A program made the position numbers and the translations under genes. From Nocardioides sp. zg-DK7169 (GTDB lineage: Bacteria; Actinomycetota; Actinomycetes; Propionibacteriales; Nocardioidaceae): a DNA stretch of 64,000 nt. Under the pieces are notes generated by a model. That model ran no database searches. It had not been told where the DNA came from and worked only from the letters and a program-made list of their open reading frames with translations. Below are positions 8,894-17,826 of the stretch, piece after piece (positions within the stretch are counted from its first letter, which is position 1; the number at the start of each line of letters is the position of its first letter). The stretch lies in contig NZ_JABJRA010000005.1 of assembly GCF_013155365.1 (NCBI RefSeq), forward strand, positions 310,001-374,000, written 5' to 3'.

Positions 8894-9888
8894 GGATCGA
8901 CGGACTGGACCTGCTGCGCGGCGTCGCCGTGGCCCTGGTGGTGCTGCGCCACGCGCTGCCGGAGGTCTTCCCGGGCGCCGGGGTGGTCGGGGTGGTGATG
9001 TTCTTCGCCCTCTCCGGGCACCTGATCACCGGCCTGCTGCTGGAGGAGGCCGGGCGCACCGGCCGGGTCGCGCTGGGCCGGTTCTACCGGCGCCGGGCCC
9101 GGCGGCTGGTCCCCGCGCTGGCCGTGGTGGTCGCGGTGTGGCTGCTCGTCACGCTGACCCTCGACCCGATCGGGGAGCGCGACGAGGTCGCCCGCACCCT
9201 GCTGGTGGCGATCACCTGGACCGGCAACCTGCCCGGGCTGGTCCCCGGCGGCGCGACGTTCCACCTGTGGACCCTCGCGACCGAGGAGCAGTTCTACCTG
9301 CTCTGGCCGGCCCTGCTGTCGCTGGCGGTGGCCCGCGGTCGGGTGCGGCTGCTGCTCGCCGTCGCCGCGGCGGCCTGCCTGCTGGCCTGCGTGGCGACCA
9401 CGCTGTGGCTCGCCGAGGACCCGGACCTGGCCTATCCGCTGCCGACCTCGTGGGCGCTGTGCTTCGTGATCGGGGCCGCGAGCCGGGTCCTCCTGGAGCG
9501 TCGTCCGCAGGGGGTCGCCGTACCGCCGGTGCTCGTGGTGCTCACCGTCGCCGCGCTCGGGGTGCTGGCCGTGGTTCCATTGCGCGGTCACGCGCTCACC
9601 TACCTGGCAGGAGGTCCGGCCATCGCTGCGCTCACCGCGGTGCTGCTGCTCGCCTGGCGACGATGGCGGACCATCACCGGCCCGCTGCGCGCCCTGGTCT
9701 GGCTCGGCACGGTGTCCTACGGCGCCTACCTGTGGAGCTACCCGCTCACGCTGTGGCTGCGCCCCCACGCCGAGCTCGGCGGGGTGGTCGCGGCCGTGCT
9801 GACCGTCGGCGCCGCCGCGCTGAGCTGGTACGCCGTGGAGCGGCCGCTGCAGCGTCGCCGTACGACGACCGTGGCGGTGCCGGCATGA
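8890..9888 (+). CDS. Acyltransferase-3 family membrane protein
   Basis: This 332-residue multi-pass protein has about ten hydrophobic segments. N-terminal IDGLDLLRGVAVALVVLRHA carries the family's R and H, and FFALSGHLITGLLL, FYRRRARRLVPAL and LWTLATEEQFYLLWPAL follow. Families of this type (OatA, NodX, VanT N-terminus) acylate exported glycans or help present amino acids at the membrane. Its position in an alr-ddl chain recalls VanT serine racemases, in which an acyltransferase-3 domain is fused to a racemase domain. Here the two parts are separate genes. Its substrate is unknown. Confidence 0.85.
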   Translation: MRIDGLDLLRGVAVALVVLRHALPEVFPGAGVVGVVMFFALSGHLITGLLLEEAGRTGRVALGRFYRRRARRLVPALAVVVAVWLLVTLTLDPIGERDEVARTLLVAITWTGNLPGLVPGGATFHLWTLATEEQFYLLWPALLSLAVARGRVRLLLAVAAAACLLACVATTLWLAEDPDLAYPLPTSWALCFVIGAASRVLLERRPQGVAVPPVLVVLTVAALGVLAVVPLRGHALTYLAGGPAIAALTAVLLLAWRRWRTITGPLRALVWLGTVSYGAYLWSYPLTLWLRPHAELGGVVAAVLTVGAAALSWYAVERPLQRRRTTTVAVPA

Positions 9889-11201
9889 GCGCGTCCGCAC
9901 CCGCGCCCCACCCGCTGGACGACTGGCGGCGCTGGGCGCCGGACCTCGCCGTGGGCGCCCTGGCGGTCCTCGTCGGCATGCTGGAGGTGCTCGGGACCGA
10001 GATCTACCCCGAGGAGAGCCGCACGGTCCTGACCCTCTACGTCCTGGGCTTCGCGGCCGCCGCCGGGCTCAGCCGGCACGCGCCGGCGATCGCGCTGGCG
10101 CTGGTCTGGCTGCTCGGCGTCGCCCAGGTGGTCACCGAGACCCGGATGCTGCTGGTCGAGCTCGCGGTGATGCTGGTGGCGTTCGGCTGCGCCCGCTGGG
10201 GCCGGCCCGCGACGGTCTGGGCGAGCGCCCTGAGCATCCCCGTCGGCGGGCTCGTGGTCTTCCTGGTCGCGGTCTGGTTCGCCGACTCCGGCGTGGTCTA
10301 CACGGTGCTGCGCAACTACCAGGGGCCGCTCGAGCTGGCCTACTCCCTCGGCGACACCTGGCAGGTCGCGATCGCGCTCGTGGTCCTCGCGGTGCTGGCC
10401 GTGCCGTGGCTCGCCGGCCTGGCGCTGCGCTTCCTGGCCCGGGCCCGCGACTCCCGGGCCTCGCAGGTGGTCGCGGAGGACGAGGCAGCGATGGCCGTGC
10501 GCGAGCGCGAGCAGGCCGAGGAGATCGCCCGGCTGCGCGATGAGCAGACCCGCCTGGCCCGCGACGTGCACGACGTCGTCGGCCACTCCCTGGCCGTGAT
10601 CCTGGCCCAGGCCGAGTCGGCGCAGTACCTGCCCGACGCCGACACCACCGCGCTGAAGCAGACGATGTCCACGATCGCCACCTCGGCCCGCAGCTCGCTG
10701 CAGGACGTGCGCCAGGTGCTGACCAGCACCCAGGCCCCGGTCGCCGCCCCCGGCGGGCTCGACGAGCTGGTCGAAGGGGTCCGGGCGGCCGGTCACGACG
10801 TGGTCGCCACCGAGGTCGGTGTCCCGCGGCCGATGCCGCCGGAGCTGGAGACGGTGGCCTTCCGGGTGCTGCAGGAGATGCTCACCAACGCGATCCGGCA
10901 CGGGCGCCGCGACACCCCGGTGCAGGTCGAGCGGCACTGGGACGGCGAGCTGCGCATCGAGGTGCGCAACAGCATCGCCGTGGCCGCGGGCGTGCCCGAC
11001 GAGGACCTCACCCGCCCGATCGGCGCCGTCGACCCGGACGCCGCCCCGCCCGCGGCTCCCGGCGCCGGCCGCGGCCTCGAGGGCATGCGCCGCCGGCTCG
11101 AGGCGGTCGGCGGGCGCCTCGACGTACGACGTCGCGAGGAGGCCGGAGGCCCGACGTTCACCGCCACCGCGTGGGTCCCGACCCGGGGGCTGAGCCGGTG
11201 A
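9885..11201 (+). CDS. Two-component sensor histidine kinase (HisKA_3/NarL-partner type)
   Basis: This is a 438-residue membrane sensor. Five or six hydrophobic helices span about residues 18-185, followed by a short coiled coil (AVREREQAEEIARLRDEQTR). The phosphoacceptor is His229 in ARDVHDVVGHSLAV, and the HATPase N-box is EMLTNAIRHG. There is no large extracytoplasmic domain, so the signal is probably sensed in or near the membrane. It overlaps both neighbours by 4 bp (ATGA, GTGA), tying it to the D-Ala-D-Ala block. Confidence 0.9.
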   Translation: MSASAPAPHPLDDWRRWAPDLAVGALAVLVGMLEVLGTEIYPEESRTVLTLYVLGFAAAAGLSRHAPAIALALVWLLGVAQVVTETRMLLVELAVMLVAFGCARWGRPATVWASALSIPVGGLVVFLVAVWFADSGVVYTVLRNYQGPLELAYSLGDTWQVAIALVVLAVLAVPWLAGLALRFLARARDSRASQVVAEDEAAMAVREREQAEEIARLRDEQTRLARDVHDVVGHSLAVILAQAESAQYLPDADTTALKQTMSTIATSARSSLQDVRQVLTSTQAPVAAPGGLDELVEGVRAAGHDVVATEVGVPRPMPPELETVAFRVLQEMLTNAIRHGRRDTPVQVERHWDGELRIEVRNSIAVAAGVPDEDLTRPIGAVDPDAAPPAAPGAGRGLEGMRRRLEAVGGRLDVRRREEAGGPTFTATAWVPTRGLSR

Positions 11202-11896
11202 GCGCGCCGGTGACGGGCTCGGCTTCCGGCTCGGCGGGCGCGCCGATCCGGGTGCTCCTCGTCGACGACCAGGAGCTGTTCCGCGCGGGGGTGTCGGTCA
11301 TCGTCGACGCCCAGGAGGGCATGGAGGTGGTCGGGCAGGCCGCCGACGGCGTCGAGGCGGTGCGGCTGGTCGAGCAGCTGACGCCCGACGTGGTGCTGAT
11401 GGACATCCGGATGCCGGAGATGGACGGCGTCGAGGCGACCCGGCAGATCTTCGCCCCCGAGCGGGTGGCCCGGCGCTCGCGCCCGGTGCGGGTGGTGGTG
11501 CTGACGACGTTCAACCTCGACGACCGCGCCGCCACCGCGATCCGGCACGGCGCGAGCGGGTTCCTGCTCAAGGACACCACCCCGCGCCAGCTCGGCGACG
11601 CGATCCGCACCGTGCACGCGGGCAACGCCGTCCTCGCCCCGACCGACCTGTCGACGCTGCTCGACGGGCAGTTCCGCAGCGCCACGCCGCCGCCCACGGA
11701 GTACCTCGGGCTCACCGAGAAGGAGCGCGAGGTGTTCACCGCGGTGGCCCTGGGGCTGTCGAACACCGAGATCGCCGGCCAGGTCTTCGCCAGCGAGTCC
11801 ACGGTGAAGACCCACGTGGGAGCGATCCTGCGCAAGCTCGCGCTGCGCGACCGGGTGCAGATCGTGGTGTTCGCGCACCGGCACGGGCTGGTCTGA
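11198..11896 (+). CDS. NarL/LuxR-type response regulator
   Basis: This 232-residue protein has a receiver domain with acidic pair DD (23-24), phosphoacceptor Asp69 in LMDIRMPEMDG and Lys in FLLKDTT. A C-terminal LuxR HTH follows: GLTEKEREVFTAVALGLSNT, ESTVKTHVGAIL. It is cognate to the kinase it overlaps by GTGA. Known van operons use OmpR-type VanR, so this pair is not VanRS although it occupies the same place relative to the wall genes. It is the last gene before the second palindromic repeat. Confidence 0.92.
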   Translation: MSAPVTGSASGSAGAPIRVLLVDDQELFRAGVSVIVDAQEGMEVVGQAADGVEAVRLVEQLTPDVVLMDIRMPEMDGVEATRQIFAPERVARRSRPVRVVVLTTFNLDDRAATAIRHGASGFLLKDTTPRQLGDAIRTVHAGNAVLAPTDLSTLLDGQFRSATPPPTEYLGLTEKEREVFTAVALGLSNTEIAGQVFASESTVKTHVGAILRKLALRDRVQIVVFAHRHGLV

Positions 11897-11914
11897 GGGG
11901 TCGGGCACCAGCCC

Positions 11915-11976
11915 GATAGTCCGCCACACAGGTGTCGTGATCGGGCGGATCTGCGACACCTGTGTGGCGGACTATC
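11915..11976. repeat. Palindromic intergenic repeat, perfect copy
   Basis: A perfect 23-bp inverted repeat has arms at 11915-11937 and 11954-11976. The left arm begins GATAGTCCGCCACACAGG, and the 16-nt loop contains ATCGGGCGGATC. It lies between convergent genes, 7 bp from the stop of the hydrolase. A diverged relative with the same loop sits at 4535-4596. There is no T-tract typical of intrinsic terminators. It can still terminate transcription both ways, but sequence conservation in the loop suggests a mobile or protein-recognised repeat. Confidence 0.85.
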
Positions 11977-11982
11977 GCCCCC

Positions 11983-12579
11983 TCAGGACCTCGCAGGCTC
12001 CTCGTCCACCCGCTCCAGGAACGCGAGCACCCGCTCCAGCAGCAGCGCCGAGGCCGCCTCGTCGTGCGAGGCGAGGCTGGGGTCGGTGAACAGGTGCTCC
12101 TCGCCGGGGTAGACGAAGACCTCGGCCAGCCCCGGCTCGGCGGCGAGGAGGTCGCGGGCGGCGGCCAGGTCGCCGTCGCCGGCGAAGAACGGGTCGTCGG
12201 CCATCCCGTGCACCTGCACCGGCACGCCCCGGGGCCAGGCCCCGAACTCCTCGGTCGGCAGGAAGGCCTCCAGCAGGAGCGCCCCGCGCACCCCCGGCCG
12301 GCTCTGCGCCAGGGCCTGGGCGGGCATCACCCCGAGGGAGACGCCGGCCACGACCAGGTCGTCGGGGAGCCCCTCGGCGGCGGCGCGTCCCCGCTCGAGC
12401 AGGACGTCGAAGCCCACCGAGCGGGCGTGCGCCACCCCGGCGTCGAGGTCGTCGAAGACCCGTCCCTCGTAGAGGTCGGGCAGGTGGACGGTGTGGCCGG
12501 CCGCGCCCAGGCGGTCGGCGAGGGAGCGCATCCCGGGGGTGCGCCCGCGGGCGTGGTGGAGCAGGAGTACGTCGGCCAT
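11983..12579 (-). CDS. Dienelactone-hydrolase family alpha/beta hydrolase
   Basis: This 198-residue protein has the compact alpha/beta-hydrolase shape of the DLH family: MADVLLLHHARGRTPGMRSL, LPDLYEG. The nucleophile elbow is GVSLGVM, with Ser where classic dienelactone hydrolases have Cys. The acid is probably the first Asp of MADDPFF and the base His is in GEEHLFTD. Small actinobacterial members of this kind act on esters or lactones; the substrate is not predictable. No signal peptide. Confidence 0.82.
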   Translation of the reverse strand: MADVLLLHHARGRTPGMRSLADRLGAAGHTVHLPDLYEGRVFDDLDAGVAHARSVGFDVLLERGRAAAEGLPDDLVVAGVSLGVMPAQALAQSRPGVRGALLLEAFLPTEEFGAWPRGVPVQVHGMADDPFFAGDGDLAAARDLLAAEPGLAEVFVYPGEEHLFTDPSLASHDEAASALLLERVLAFLERVDEEPARS

Positions 12580-12641
12580 CCGTCGACGATGACACCTCGC
12601 GCCGACACCCGCCAGAGGCCGCAGCCACCCGGCGGGGAGGC

Positions 12642-13994
<1,353 letters not shown>

Positions 13995-14003
13995 GGCACA
14001 ATC

Positions 14004-14681
14004 ATGGCCGTGACCACTGAGATCCGCCGAGGTTCGGCCCGATTCACCGAGCGGTTCCGCGGCCGGGTGACCCACCACTCCTTCTCCTTCGGGGAGCACT
14101 ACGACCCCGACCGGCTGCGGCTGGGACCGATGGTGTGCCACGACGACCACCTGCTCGCCCGCGGGCAGGGCTTCGAGTCCCACCGCCACTCCGGCCTGGA
14201 GATCGTGACCTGGGTGGTGTCCGGCGCCCTGGAGCACACCGGTCCCGAGGGCTCGGTCGTGCTCGAGCCCGGCTCGGTCGCGGTGCTGCACACCGGGGCC
14301 GGCGTCGAGCACGCCGAGATCGCCGTCGCCCCGCAGACCCGCTTCGTCCAGGTGTGGCTGACGGCCGACGAGGACGCCCCCGAGCAGCCGTCGTACGACG
14401 TGCGCCCGGTCGACCTCGACGCCGCCGAGGGCTCGCTGGTGGAGGTCGCGCAGGTGGCCGGGGCGACGTTCTCCGCCGCCCGGCTCGACACCGGCGAGAA
14501 GCTGCTGATCCACGGCGGGGCGCTCACGCACGTGTACGTCGCCACCGGGGCGCTGCTGCGCTCCTCGCTGGCCCAGCCGCTGGCCGCCGGCGACGCGTTC
14601 GTCTTCACCGACGAGTCCGCGCACCAGGTGACCGCCGCCGTCCCCACCGACCTGCTCGTGTGGACCCTGCCGCAGGCCTGA
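14004..14681 (+). CDS. Pirin-family cupin protein
   Basis: This 225-residue bicupin starts IRRGSARFTERFRGRVTHHS. Pirin metal ligands are visible in FESHRHSGLEIVTWVVSGAL (two His) and in AGVEHAEI (His and Glu). Some pirins have quercetinase activity and others act as redox-sensitive regulators; the sequence does not decide between them. A further GTG lies 6 bp after the ATG. It is divergent from the GH1 gene across 9 bp. Confidence 0.88.
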   Translation: MAVTTEIRRGSARFTERFRGRVTHHSFSFGEHYDPDRLRLGPMVCHDDHLLARGQGFESHRHSGLEIVTWVVSGALEHTGPEGSVVLEPGSVAVLHTGAGVEHAEIAVAPQTRFVQVWLTADEDAPEQPSYDVRPVDLDAAEGSLVEVAQVAGATFSAARLDTGEKLLIHGGALTHVYVATGALLRSSLAQPLAAGDAFVFTDESAHQVTAAVPTDLLVWTLPQA

Positions 14682-14699
14682 GGCGGCCCGGCCCGTCGC

Positions 14700-15602
14700 T
14701 CACGCCAGCACCTGCAGGGCGGCGGGCAGCACCTCCACGCAGAGCCGGTCCGGTGCGGTGAGGGTGCCGAGCGGCTCGCCGTCGGCGCTGACCTGGACCG
14801 GGGTGGGCGAGGTGAGGGTGAGCTCGACGCGGCGCCCGGTGAGCAGGGTGACCTCGGGGCGCTCGACGTGCCCGCCGGCGTACACCGTCGGCAGCGCGCG
14901 GATCAGCCCGGTGCGCGAGGCCGCCTCGATCACCACCACGTCCAGCAGCCCGTCGGCGAGGTCGGCGGGCGGGGCGATCCGCATGCCCTTGCCGTAGTAC
15001 GCCGAGTTCGCCACCACCACCGTCGCCGCCGAGCAGCGCCGCCGCACGCCGTCCACGCTCAGCTCGAACGCGGCCGGCCGGTAGGTCGCGAGCGCGCGCA
15101 CCGCGGCCCACGGGTACTGCGCCCGCTGGGGCACCCAGCGCATCCCGTGCACGAGCGCGGCCGCGCGGGCGTCCACGCCGGAATAGACCGAGCCGGCGAC
15201 CACTCGCGGCGCCTGGCCGGGCAGCGTGACGCGCACCAGGTCGACGCGGCGCGGGCGCCCGGTGAGCAGCGCCTCGGCCTGGGCCTCGGGCCCGGCCGGC
15301 ACGCCGAGCATCCGCGCGAAGTCGTTGCCGCGCCCGGCGGGCACCATCCCGAGCGTGCCCCCGCCGGCGGCCACCGGCCCGGCGAGGGAGGAGAGCATCC
15401 CGTCCCCGCCCACGGAGACCACCACGTCCTCGCGTGCCAGCGCCTCGTCGACCAGCCGGGCCATCGCCCGTGGGCCGGGCGAGTAGGTGACGTCGACGAC
15501 CGCGCCGGCGTCGCGCAGCAACCGGGCGATGCCCACCACGGCTCCCGGCGCCGCGCCCCCGCCGGACGCGGGGTTGACGAGGAACGTGAAGGACCGGGTC
15601 AC
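14700..15602 (-). CDS. Diacylglycerol kinase-like lipid kinase (DagK/YegS family)
   Basis: This 300-residue soluble lipid kinase carries FLVNPASGGG at the N-terminus, the catalytic-domain motif VVSVGGDGMLSSLAG and the glycine-rich MVPAGRGNDFARMLGVP. The C-terminal beta domain includes VVVANSAYYGKGMRIAPPAD. It phosphorylates diacylglycerol or a related lipid. The GTG start overlaps the stop of the FAD oxidase (GTGA). The neighbour set (flavoprotein, TetR, GlpD) matches M. tuberculosis Rv2249c-Rv2252, where Rv2252 is annotated as diacylglycerol kinase. Confidence 0.9.
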   Translation of the reverse strand: MTRSFTFLVNPASGGGAAPGAVVGIARLLRDAGAVVDVTYSPGPRAMARLVDEALAREDVVVSVGGDGMLSSLAGPVAAGGGTLGMVPAGRGNDFARMLGVPAGPEAQAEALLTGRPRRVDLVRVTLPGQAPRVVAGSVYSGVDARAAALVHGMRWVPQRAQYPWAAVRALATYRPAAFELSVDGVRRRCSAATVVVANSAYYGKGMRIAPPADLADGLLDVVVIEAASRTGLIRALPTVYAGGHVERPEVTLLTGRRVELTLTSPTPVQVSADGEPLGTLTAPDRLCVEVLPAALQVLA

Positions 15603-17161
15603 GGCACCAGCACCCCCGGGTTGAGGATCCCGGTCGGGTCCAGGTCGGCCTTCACCGCGCGCAGCACCGAGACGCCCAGGTCGCCGATCTCGGCGCGCAG
15701 CCACGGGCGGTGGTCGGTGCCGACGGCGTGGTGGTGGGTGATGGTGGCCCCGGCCGCGACGATCGCCGCGGAGGCGGCCTCCTTGGCGGCGGCCCACCGC
15801 GCCAGCGGGTCGTCGCCCTGCCGCGCGGCGACGGTGAAGTAGAGCGAGCACCCGGTCTCGTAGACGTGGGAGACGTGGCACAGCACCAGCACCGGTGAAC
15901 CCAGCGCGGTCTCCAGGGCCTCGCGCACCGCGGCGTGCAGGCGCGACACCTGCGACCAGAAGGTCGCGGTCTCCAGGGTCTCCACGAGCACGCCGACGTC
16001 CAGCAGGGCGTCGCGCAGGTACGGCGCGGCGAAGCGCCCGTGCGCCCAGGACCGGCCCGGCTCCTCGCCGAGCGGGGTGCCGCCGAGCCCGCGCAGCACC
16101 TCGGTGACCGCGGCCCGCCGGGCGGCCACCGCCGCCGGGGCGCCCTCGAACCCGGTCACCATCAGGCAGCCACCGGCGCCCTCCGCCGGTGCGCCGAGGT
16201 CCTCGGGGTGGGCCAGGTCGAGTCCGGTCTCGGTCTCGTCGGAGAGCCGCAGCACGGTCGGCAGCAGCCCGGACTGGGCCAGGGTGCGCATCGCGGTGGT
16301 GCCCTCGGCGAAGGAGGCCCAGCGCCAGCCCTCGTAGACCTTCTCCGCCGGCAGCGAGCGCACCCGCACCGTCACCTCGGTGATCACCCCGAAGGCGCCC
16401 TCGGAGCCCAGCAGCAGCTGGCGCAGGTCGGGACCGGCGGCGCTCATCGGCGCCGCGCCGAGGCGCAGCTCGCCGCGCGGCGTCGCCACCCGCAGCCCCA
16501 CGACCAGGGCGTCGAAGCGGCCGTAGCCGGCGCTGGACTGTCCCGAGGACCGGGTGGCGGCGAACCCGCCGATGCTGGCGTGCTCGAAGGACTGCGGGAA
16601 GTGCCCCAGGGTCAGCCCCTCGGCGGCCAGCAGCGCCTCGGCCTCGGGGCCGCGCAGGCCGGGCTCGAGGGTCGCGGTCATCGAGACCGGGTCGACGGCG
16701 AGCAGGCGCCGCATCCGGCCCAGGTCGAGCGAGACCAGCCCGGCGAACCCGTCGCGCCGGGCGGCCAGCCCCCCGGTGACCGACGTACCGCCCCCGAAGG
16801 GGACCACCGCGACCTGGTGGGCCACGGCCCAGTCCAGCACCGCGGCGACCTCCGCGTGGTCGCCGGGGCGCACCACGGCGTCGGGGGCGTCGGCCAGGTC
16901 CCCGGCGCGCTGGCGCAGCAGGTCGGGCGTGGAGCGGCCGCGGGTGCGCAGCCGCCGGGTCGCGTCGTCGGTGCACACGTGCTCCGCGCCCACGACCGCG
17001 CGGACCTCGTCGAGCAGGCCGGGGTCGATCGCCGGCGCGGGCAGGACCACCTCGGCGAGCGCGGGTCGCTCCTCGATGCCGAAGACCGCCTCCACCAGCG
17101 CCCGGGCGGGCGCCGGCAGCGGCACGGCGAGAGCCGGGTCGCCCCAGCGGGAGGGGTGCAT
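15599..17161 (-). CDS. FAD-linked oxidase, alkyldihydroxyacetonephosphate synthase-like
   Basis: This 520-residue VAO-family flavoprotein has PFGGGTSVTGGLA for FAD pyrophosphate binding, THGRFPQSFEHASIGGF-type text read here as GHFPQSFEHASIGGF, TRSSGQSSAGYGRF, and the C-terminal HHHAVGTDHRPW, a histidine run typical of alkyl-DHAP synthases. In that family the enzyme swaps the acyl chain of acyl-DHAP for an ether-linked alkyl. I chose the ATG at 17161 because TGGAGAG precedes it; an ATG at 17185 adds eight residues but has no ribosome site. It is translationally coupled to the lipid kinase. Confidence 0.87.
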   Translation of the reverse strand: MHPSRWGDPALAVPLPAPARALVEAVFGIEERPALAEVVLPAPAIDPGLLDEVRAVVGAEHVCTDDATRRLRTRGRSTPDLLRQRAGDLADAPDAVVRPGDHAEVAAVLDWAVAHQVAVVPFGGGTSVTGGLAARRDGFAGLVSLDLGRMRRLLAVDPVSMTATLEPGLRGPEAEALLAAEGLTLGHFPQSFEHASIGGFAATRSSGQSSAGYGRFDALVVGLRVATPRGELRLGAAPMSAAGPDLRQLLLGSEGAFGVITEVTVRVRSLPAEKVYEGWRWASFAEGTTAMRTLAQSGLLPTVLRLSDETETGLDLAHPEDLGAPAEGAGGCLMVTGFEGAPAAVAARRAAVTEVLRGLGGTPLGEEPGRSWAHGRFAAPYLRDALLDVGVLVETLETATFWSQVSRLHAAVREALETALGSPVLVLCHVSHVYETGCSLYFTVAARQGDDPLARWAAAKEAASAAIVAAGATITHHHAVGTDHRPWLRAEIGDLGVSVLRAVKADLDPTGILNPGVLVP

Positions 17162-17171
17162 CTCTCCAGAG

Positions 17172-17220
17172 GTGACGTGCGTCATGCGTTACAGTGTGAC
17201 ATATGACGTCACTTCGTCAC
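17172..17220. promoter_or_regulatory. Probable TetR operator region between divergent genes
   Basis: The short divergent region contains GTGAC at 17172 and 17196 and its complement GTCAC at 17208 and 17216, plus the palindromes CATATG and TGACGTCA. It overlaps the ATG of the TetR gene at 17203. Such inverted GTGAC/GTCAC elements over both start regions suit autoregulation and control of the divergent flavoprotein operon. The exact operator cannot be fixed from one copy. Confidence 0.5.
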
Positions 17221-17826
17221 ACGACTTCGGGATCGACGCCCGGCCAGGGCGCGCGCCCCGACGCCCGCGACGCCTACCTCGACGCCGCGCGGGCGTGCAT
17301 CCTCGACGTCGGCTGGCGGCGTACGACGCTCACCGAGGTCGCCCGCCGGGCGGGCGTGTCGCGGATGACGATCTACCGCACCTGGTCGGACATGCAGCAG
17401 CTGCTCGGCGACCTGATGACCCGGGAGTGGACCGGGCTGGTGGAGGCCACGGTGAGCGGCCTGGACCCCGAGCGCTCCGCGGTGGAGCGGCTGGTCGAGG
17501 CGGTGGTCACCACGGTGCGCCTGCTGCGCGAGAACGAGCTCTTCGTCCGCATCGTCGAGCTCGACCCCGAGCTGGTGCTGCCCTACCTGCTCGCGCGCCG
17601 CGGCCGCTCCCAGGACCTGATCCTCGCGGTGCTCACCGACGCCGTCGCCCGCGGCCAGGAGACCGGAGAGGTCCGCGCCGGCAACCCGGTCGCCATCGCC
17701 CGCGCGCTCCTGCTCGCCGCGCACGGGTTCGTCCTCTCCGCGCACACGATGGTCGACGAGGAGGTCGGCGAGGCCGACCTCGAGGCCGAGCTGGCGCTCG
17801 CGACCGCCCGGGCCCTGGCCCCGTGA
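17203..17826 (+). CDS. TetR-family transcriptional regulator
   Basis: This 207-residue regulator has the N-terminal HTH DAARACILDVGWRRTTLTEV and ARRAGVSRMTIYRTW, followed by an all-helical ligand domain. It overlaps glpD by GTGA and is divergent from the flavoprotein/lipid-kinase pair, so it probably controls both arms in response to a lipid or glycerol-phosphate ligand (inference). The ATG at 17203 has no clear ribosome site and lies within the palindromic region, so the transcript may be leaderless. The position matches Rv2250c in M. tuberculosis. Confidence 0.9.
   Translation: MTSLRHTTSGSTPGQGARPDARDAYLDAARACILDVGWRRTTLTEVARRAGVSRMTIYRTWSDMQQLLGDLMTREWTGLVEATVSGLDPERSAVERLVEAVVTTVRLLRENELFVRIVELDPELVLPYLLARRGRSQDLILAVLTDAVARGQETGEVRAGNPVAIARALLLAAHGFVLSAHTMVDEEVGEADLEAELALATARALAP

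Noticed and set aside
6058..11896. Full vancomycin-resistance (vanHAX, vanRS) cluster
   Set aside because: There is no VanH-like dehydrogenase, the ligase lacks the D-lactate-type loop, and the regulator is NarL-type, not OmpR-type.
17162..17185. Longer flavoprotein start at the ATG of 17185
   Set aside because: No ribosome site precedes it and it would leave only 17 bp to the divergent TetR start; the ATG at 17161 has TGGAGAG.
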